Shown: positions 58,801 to 64,000 of the stretch, one piece after another
Layout: each line of letters starts with the position of its first letter
Numbering within the stretch: the stretch's first letter is position 1
Assembly: GCA_964030785.1 (NCBI GenBank)
Contig: OZ034967.1
Location: 54,870,265 to 54,934,264 of the forward strand
Origin: Siderastrea siderea
Lineage: Eukaryota > Cnidaria > Anthozoa > Scleractinia > Rhizangiidae
Length of the DNA stretch: 64,000 nucleotides
Direction: 5' to 3'
Position numbers and translations under genes: made by a program
The notes under the pieces: model-generated
What the model was told of the DNA's origin: nothing
Databases searched by the model: none
Seen by the model: only the letters and a program-made list of their open reading frames with translations

Positions 58801-61800
58801 CCTCACCTCCATCCTTTAAGTAGGGTCCCAGTACTTCATCAACCTCTTTCTGCACATCCTTTTTGATGGCCTGGTCACTCAGCACAAAGGCCAAGGTCCA
58901 AAATGTAATAGGAACTGCATTTGCCAGTGATGCCCAAAGTAGCATAACGCTATAATTAGGTGCACAGTCTCCCTCAAGTGAGTCCACCATCGATTGAAGC
59001 AAGGTCTCTTCTTTTACGTTCGCACTTGAGTTCTTTTGCAGAACCTCACAAAACCATCTCAACAGGAAATGTTTTGACTTGGCCCATTCTTTTAACAGAA
59101 ATTCCGGCAGCTTGGCTCCATGTTCAAAGTCACCATCAAACTGAAAAAAATGTTTCTGGAAATGCTTAATTTCTTGTTGAGTTTGAGGAAGGCTGCTGTC
59201 CCCAAACAGAGTGCTTACAACCGCAGTGAATAAGATGTTGCGGACCACCTCCATCAAGTCAACCTTGTTGACCGTGGTATTGGCTGGTATGAAAGATCAA
59301 AAAAGAACTTTAGCATTGTTACCAAAGGAAATGATAAACCTACCATGAGGAAGATGTCAAATTTCTAGAACTATAACTTATGCTTAAAGGGACTATGTCA
59401 CTGGAATTTTGCTTATTTTTTGTCATAACTGTGCTAATAGTATAACTTATTAACCTTTTTCACACACAAGGTGCCCCTATCACCGCAATAGGAAGATATC
59501 AAGTGAATTTTTGAACGGAGAGCAAATTATAACTAGTTTTAAGTGATTTTTCTTAGACACAATGATACAATTTGAAAAAGGTGGCCCAACTTTTTCCAAT
59601 TGCAATCCATTTCCATCCTGGCCATTCACAGCTTAGAACAATTACTGATGGTTTTGATACACTAATATAGTTACCTACAACAAAACTGGACTATTATTTT
59701 GTAGCTTCTTAATTGATGCATATGTGACTTTTGGCTGTTCAAAGAGCTACTAAAAATAGCTGACATAGTCCCTTTAATTCAGAGAGGGCTATGTGGGAAT
59801 GTTCGGGATTGCAGGTACCAAACCAGAATTCAACTGACTGTCTGAATCTACAATTATGCTTATTCTCTTCTCGATAAAATATTCACAAATTTGAGTCTTG
59901 GTTTATATCTTAAGCCCTATGATTCACATTCTTGTTCTTAAACTGTATTATTTCATCGTCTTTCATTCGGAATAAATTGTGAAACTCTGTGCCATAGTTA
60001 GCCAAACATGGTCGCTACAGGGACTTATTTTTTTAAGTGAAAGGGGAGGAGCCAGGTGAACTCAGGCCCCTCCAGAATTATCGAACTTGAATTAAATCAT
60101 GTTTAATGGACAGCAAACAAGTTTAAATAAATGTAAAGAAAATCCTCGCAGTTATTAACGCAACTTATGCAGTTGCGAAAGGAAAGCCTGAAAAAATCAG
60201 GCTTGCTGGGATTCGAACCCTGACCTCTGTGATACCAGTGCAGCGCTCTAACCAATTGAGCTAACAAGCCAACTGGGAGCTGGTCATTAAATTGGTTCGT
60301 AACGTACCCGGGAAAGATGAAGATAAAATTATGAAAATATGAAATTCATATATTTGAACTGCGGAATGAAGAAATAAATGTAAAGAAAATCCTCGCAGTT
60401 ATTAATGCAACTTATGCAGTTGCGGAAAGAAAGCCTGAAAAAATCAGGCTTGCCGGGATTTGAACCCTGACCTCTGCGATACCGGTGCAGCGCTCTAACC
60501 AATTGAGCTAACAAGCCAACTGGGAGCTGGTCATTAAATTGGTTCGTAATGTCAATCAAATCAACTGTCAATGCACTGCAGGTCTTATTTGCAATTGGAA
60601 TTGAGTCATGATGAACACAACTGCTCTTGCCACAAGTAGCAGAGTCGATCGAGATTGGACACGTCAGATGTTGATGTCAATGACTTGGCAGTCTTGACAG
60701 TCTTTATTTGCACTCAACAACTGGAACATCCAGACGTAACCACCTCTAGATAGCTTTGGTAAGAAGTAAAATCATTGCAGCCCCCAGGCCGGCTGAAATG
60801 TGGCCTACTTTACAGTGTAAATATTAAAAACATATATAAATATATGATAACTACTATAAAAAAGGTAAAATATAACCTATAATATAATACAAAAAAGGAA
60901 ACATCAATACTGATAATACTAATAATTAAAATAACTACTAATAATTAAAACTGTTTTGAATATGATGTTGCATGTTCACAAGGATAGAACAGATGCTCTG
61001 AGCCTTGCAGATGCATGTTGCAAATGGCTTTGTTGGAGAGAGAGAAAACCGAAAGCAATTGTTTGGAGAATTTACTGAAAATAATGTCCCAGACAAGGTG
61101 ACTCTTCTCTCTGAGTCAACACAGACCGACAGTTAGAGAAAAGATCGAAAGGTTAGACCAGAGGGTATGTTGTATTGTAAACCAAGAAACTAGATGGGGG
61201 AGTAATTATAGACACCGATTCTAATTTAAGCAAAGCATTTTGTAGAACAACAGATCTGGTTATGAAATTGTGGCAGATCAACATACCCATCTTACCCCCC
61301 ACCCCTCCTCCCCACTCCTTCTTACCCCCCACCCCTCCTCCCCACTCCTTATAACCCCCACCCCTCCTCCCCACTCCTTATAACCCCCCACCCCCTCCTC
61401 CCCACTCCTTCTTACCCCCCACCCCTCCTCCCCACTCCTTCTTACCCCCCACCCCTCCTCCCCACTCCTTCTTACCCCCCACCCCTCCTCCCCACTCCTT
61501 CCAGGCTATGTTAAGTTAGAAGGTGCAATTATAGAATACAGGACGATCCCAGTCCACCTCATTTACATGTGCTTGAACTCTTCGCAGAACAAGACAAATC
61601 ACAATAAGATCTATTGTAAGTTATTCAATGGCATGGAGATAAAAGGCCCTGTCTTTCATAACTTAGCCAGTTAGGGTAGGCACAGCAAGACATAGACAGA
61701 GAACGCAAAAACAAAACATGCAGGATCAGGGGGGAATGGGGGCTTTATTTCCACATTTGCTCTCCTGTATCTCACATTCATACTGTGAATAAGACAGTGA

Positions 61801-64000
61801 CTGTCTCAGAACCCACAGACTTACTCTCCTCTGTTTGTTTGGTGGGCTCTGCATTTATAGTGTCTGTATTGGTTTGCCAAGAAGCAAAAACAAAGGCAAA
61901 ATTAAGGGCATTTACAACTGATATAAATGGAATACAAAGTTTTAAAATTTCTGCCCTGTTGTTTTCTTTGTTTTGTTGTGTTTACTTTGGTAATTTAAGG
62001 CATGCGAAAGCAGAGTTTTCACAACAGTGGTCAGACTCACTCAAGAGTATATAGGGAGAACATTTTCTACTTTTGAGCTTAGTCCAACCATTATTTTGAA
62101 AACATCACTTTCCCCAGCCTTAAATCACAAAGTAAACACAGTAAAACAAAGGAAAACAACACAGCAGCACTTTTAAGAGTTTCTATTTCATTTGCATCAG
62201 TTTTAAAAGCCCAAATTGTGCATCTAGTTTTGCTAGCATGGTAAACCGCCACAGCCATTATAAACACACAGTACATCGCATAAACTTGTGCAGAAACCAA
62301 CACCCCGTAAGCACTTTTGAAATCAATGCTGAAAGGTGTTTTTTGCATATCCTATATGACAAGAACCCAGGTAAAGCCCTTGGGCTAGGCTTTTGAATGG
62401 CACATAGGAGGTACCCCCCAAGCCTTACATAAGGCATCAGTCAATTTCAGCTGCGCCCACCCCCCATGCAACTGTGGTGCAATTGCGTGCCTTGTCAGTC
62501 CGGGGGGTGGGGCATTAGCAAATTTGGCACGGCCCGGGGGTCTGGGATTTGCCTACACTGGGGCTACCCCCAGGCATTTGAAACACACGTGGTTTCCGAC
62601 TTGAAATCCAAACATGGAGGATTTTATCTCAAAGAACCAGCAGTTCGTCACATATTGGACTGTCTGTCAAGGACTGGACAAACTTGTGGAGGTTTCCTCG
62701 AGTTTATGCATTTCTTCATTGCTTATCAAGACACAACTTGAGCTAGTGAGATCGGGAACAATCAACCTGAATCGACGTACGTCTGCTTCTTTGATGAAGG
62801 ATTTAAATAAAATTTAGTCATGATGATTCTTAAACTATTATGATCGATTATTAAATTCTAAACGTGTTTAGGGATCGTCGTTTTATGATTTTGCATATTA
62901 TTAAAATATTCACAGCAGATGACTTAACAACAGACTTTTATAATGTTTACAAAACATTAAAGTATTAACAATCAACTAACATGTAGTGTTATCTGTGAAG
63001 TATTAAAATATCATTGCTTGGCATATTTATGAACTTTATTAACATCGAATAGTGCCATTACAAACAATAGAAGACGGAGAAGCAGGTCTACAGAAATGAA
63101 GAATCACTGAAAGTGGCATTATTGTGCAATGAGTGAAAACTGCTGAAGTGTTGATTGGGGACGTACTATCCCAGGGGCGGGGCATTTGCCCTCTTCCCCT
63201 TATCCCCACCGTGGGGAATTTGGCAGCTTAAGTGTCCCCACCCCCAGGAATTTGCCATCCAAGAGAAAAAAAAATGCTAATGCCTAGGGGTTAGCCCAGG
63301 GGGGGGGGGGGGGAGGGAGGGCATGAGCGCAGCTGGAATTGACTGATGCATAAGCTAGATAGGTATGAGTAGCACCAAAAGGTATGGTTTTCAAGCTGTT
63401 TTAGTCTGAGATAGGGCATAGTTTTTGACCACTTTGGTCTGAAATATGGTAACCTTTGTGCAATCTTGGTCTGGACTTGGGTATGGGTTTTAGAAGCTAC
63501 TTTTTCTTATTATCTTCTCTTGAGAAGTGTGTTTTGATTACCACGTCTACCTAAACCAAAGCAGTTCCTGGGCTGGTCAGAAATAGGGTAAAGAAAATCA
63601 CATATTTTGGTCAGAAATAGGACAAGGGTTTCAAGGAGTGGGCCACACACCCCCACTCAAATTTTTCGGGGGTCCTCCCCCCGGGGTACCCCTCCCCCAC
63701 CTCCTCCCATGCAGGCATTCGGCTCTGCCCCGTAAAATAAAGAGGGTTTGACTGCAAAAGGTTTTTTCAGAATTCTAACATACGTACCATTGGTAATGTA
63801 TTCGTCTAATTGCCGACCAATCTTTGGAACTAATTTGTGCAAGTTGGAAGTAGACAGTTTTCCTTTGACAAGATCATGGATTTTACGATGGCTCGCAAAA
63901 AAGTCGCCCTTGCTCATTCCTGATGTGTTTCTGACCGCCTCTTCTACAGCCCGCTGAAAGTCTGCTTGTGGAGAGTTGAAGAACAACGGAAAGTCGTTGA
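55326..64000 (-). CDS. Cytochrome P450, CYP7/8/39-like, copy 2 (5' end outside window)
   Basis: Tandem paralogue of the 38550-48988 gene. Exons within the window: >64000-63788 (partial exon 1), 59283-58807 (exon 2, 477 bases), 55819-55326 (exon 3, 494 bases). Exon lengths, phases and splice sites of exons 2 and 3 equal those of copy 1, and no stop or frameshift is seen. Exon 3 differs at about 16 of 164 residues and exon 2 at about 15 of 150. The haem loop is FGGGRFQCPGRWFAM in place of FGGGRFRCPGRQFAM; helix I and EAVR are unchanged. Intron 1 is 4.5 kb and intron 2 3.0 kb, differing from copy 1 because of independent insertions. Same reaction class as copy 1; changes near the haem Cys may alter activity or substrate. 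The membrane anchor lies beyond the right edge. Confidence 0.88.
55934..56091. repeat. Collapsed hairpin of the RecQ-carrying element family
   Basis: TAGCCTGTTCCAGGCGTTCA through GAGCGGGAAAAAACGAGGG meets its own reverse complement almost without a core. The arm sequence is that of the 6611-7701 element. It lies in intron 2 of P450 copy 2. Confidence 0.88.
56706..56816. repeat. Decayed member of the same family
   Basis: GCCTGTTTCAAAGGCGTGCG, GAGAAGAGACTGGGGAGAG and CACTATCTGAACACTTGGAACAGGCC are recognisable with mismatches. Confidence 0.6.
56982..57075 (-). repeat. tRNA-headed SINE: tRNA-like 57075-57004 plus 3' hairpin
   Basis: In minus orientation GGCTTTGTAGCTCAGATGG gives an acceptor strand and A box, GGCTTCGATTCCC the B box, and CGAAGCC closes the acceptor stem. 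The anticodon arm does not fold cleanly, so this is a tRNA-derived repeat and not a working tRNA. Immediately after the acceptor comes AAGCCACT, a T-rich loop, then AGTGGCTT. Confidence 0.65.
57471..57670 (-). repeat. tRNA-derived SINE (GCGCGGTGGTTTAGTGGTTAG head)
   Basis: Minus orientation starts GGGGGCGCGGTGGTTTAGTG with GTTAGCACGTTGGACTT (A-box region). The body contains TCTCTCTCCACCCAGGTGTA and ends near CTAGCATCCCATCCAG. Body fragments of similar type appear near 8797-8830 and 32690-32765. Confidence 0.6.
57732..58255. mobile_element. TIR element, TAGGCCTAGCTACAAAAA ends
   Basis: TAGGCCTAGCTACAAAAACC and its reverse complement at 58255 are the ends; just inside both are runs of TCTAAAAATCC-type words. 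The core (about 57890-58110) has a minus-strand open frame with no recognised family. Confidence 0.8.
58259..58375. mobile_element. Half copy of the 29984-30259 MITE
   Basis: CCTGAGAAAACAGCCGACGT, CCACTTGAGCCCTCGCAAAA and GCAGAAATTCCATACTGATG follow the order of one arm of the complete copy; the other arm is missing. It abuts the preceding element directly. Confidence 0.75.
58807..59283 (-). CDS. P450 copy 2, exon 2 (helix I region)
   Basis: ACCAG acceptor before CCAATACC and GGAG|GTGAGG donor as in copy 1. Contains LLWASLANAVPITFWTL unchanged. Confidence 0.92.
59384..59777. mobile_element. TTAA-flanked MITE (394 bp)
   Basis: TTAAAGGGACTATGTCA at the left and TGACATAGTCCCTTTAA at the right; the remaining core is not strongly inverted. 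The ends resemble the TTAAAGTGGTACTATG ends of 25985-26502. Intron 1 of P450 copy 2. Confidence 0.82.
60125..60311 (-). repeat. tRNA-headed SINE, first of tandem pair
   Basis: Minus orientation: GGCTTGTTAGCTCAATTGGT (acceptor and A box, from 60270), GGTTCGAATCCC (B box), CAAGCC closing the acceptor at 60200. Then AAGCCTGA, a T loop, TCAGGCTT, and an AT-rich tail containing AACTGCATAAGTTGC. The anticodon arm pairs only partly, so a SINE is favoured over a tRNA gene. Confidence 0.7.
60372..60560 (-). repeat. tRNA-headed SINE, second of tandem pair
   Basis: Near-identical to the first copy, 247 bases further along. The tRNA-like part is 60517-60447. B box GGTTCAAATCCC. It has the same AAGCCTGA/TCAGGCTT hairpin and tail. 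The 80-codon minus-strand open frame across it is incidental. Confidence 0.7.
61291..61500. repeat. 30 bp minisatellite, 7 copies
   Basis: The unit is CTTACCCCCCACCCCTCCTC plus CCCACTCCTT, with three variants starting ATAACC. Strong strand asymmetry: all pyrimidine and A on the plus strand, G-rich on the minus. Intron 1 of P450 copy 2. Confidence 0.95.
62421..63358. mobile_element. TIR element with an open frame in its left half
   Basis: ATAAGGCATCAGTCAATTTC then AGCTGCGC at the left is matched by GCGCAGCTGGAATTGACTGA then TGCATAAG at the right. GC-rich segments with GGGGCATTAGCAAATTTGGC and GGGGCATTTGCC lie just inside both ends. The left half holds a plus-strand open frame (62466-62741). 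Confidence 0.75.
62466..62741 (+). CDS. Element-borne open frame, unrecognised
   Basis: 91 codons from ATG; the second half (FETHVVSDLKSKHGGFYLKE, then PAVRHILDCLSRTGQTCGGF) has protein-like composition. It lies entirely inside the 62421-63358 TIR element and probably reflects element sequence, not a host gene. No domain recognised. Confidence 0.3.
   Translation: MQLWCNCVPCQSGGWGISKFGTARGSGICLHWGYPQAFETHVVSDLKSKHGGFYLKEPAVRHILDCLSRTGQTCGGFLEFMHFFIAYQDTT
63359..63710. repeat. Related copy of the 11724-12144 family
   Basis: Contains AGATAGGTATGAGTAGCACC, TATGGTTTTCAAGCTG-type and GTCTGAGATAGGGCATAG words and a GGGGTACCCCTCCCCCACC end, matching the other copy loosely. Confidence 0.5.
63788..64000 (-). 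CDS. P450 copy 2, exon 1 (partial, runs off the window)
   Basis: Encodes FPLFFNSPQADFQRAVEEAV through GKLSTSNLHKLVPKIGRQLD to ITNG, with donor ATG|GTACGT in the same position as copy 1. Confidence 0.9.

Noticed and set aside
60200..60517. Two candidate tRNA genes
   Set aside because: The acceptor, A box and B box are present, but the anticodon stem and T stem have mismatches, and each is followed by the same SINE tail. Called SINEs, though a covariance scan should be run.

Overview
The window is nuclear DNA from an animal, most likely an anthozoan cnidarian (a stony coral or close relative). The reasons are AT-rich sequence, genes split into many exons of 33-494 bases with GT-AG introns, animal-specific proteins (tomosyn with a C-terminal R-SNARE, a rhodopsin-family receptor, malonyl-CoA decarboxylase, CYP7/8/39-type P450s), and a very high load of short inverted-repeat elements and tRNA-headed SINEs of kinds I associate with coral genomes. 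The taxonomic call is inference; no single sequence proves it.

Layout. (1) About 1890-11650, plus strand: the last eleven coding exons of a tomosyn/STXBP5-type gene, ending in an R-SNARE helix; its 5' part lies left of the window. Its introns and left flank hold at least five inverted-repeat elements, one of which carries a broken RecQ-like helicase fragment. (2) 14561-15706, minus strand: a single-exon class A GPCR. (3) 15.7-24.8 kb: no gene recognised; short palindromic elements, a Crypton-like N-terminal fragment and a retroelement-like remnant. (4) 24850-34214, minus strand: twelve exons of malonyl-CoA decarboxylase, including a basic mitochondrial-type N terminus; the C-terminal exon(s) were not found. 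(5) 34.2-38.3 kb: no gene recognised. (6) 38550-48988, minus strand: a complete three-exon P450 of 479 residues. (7) 49.0-55.3 kb: spacer with a 5'-truncated, frameshifted non-LTR retrotransposon and pieces of the duplicated block. (8) 55326-64000, minus strand: a second P450 with the same exon structure and roughly 90% protein identity, whose 5' end runs off the window.

The genes do not form an operon-like unit; they cover vesicle fusion, signalling, fatty-acid metabolism and lipid or sterol oxidation. The coherent local story is the tandem P450 duplication: coding exons, 3' flank, intron segments and spacer are duplicated, and a relic third copy of the first-exon end survives beside copy 1. 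The rest is shaped by small DNA transposons. At least twenty inverted-repeat elements can be delimited by eye, several belong to families present more than once here, and some are nested. Exon borders were derived by hand from reading frame, splice dinucleotides and phase continuity, and every joined exon pair keeps frame.
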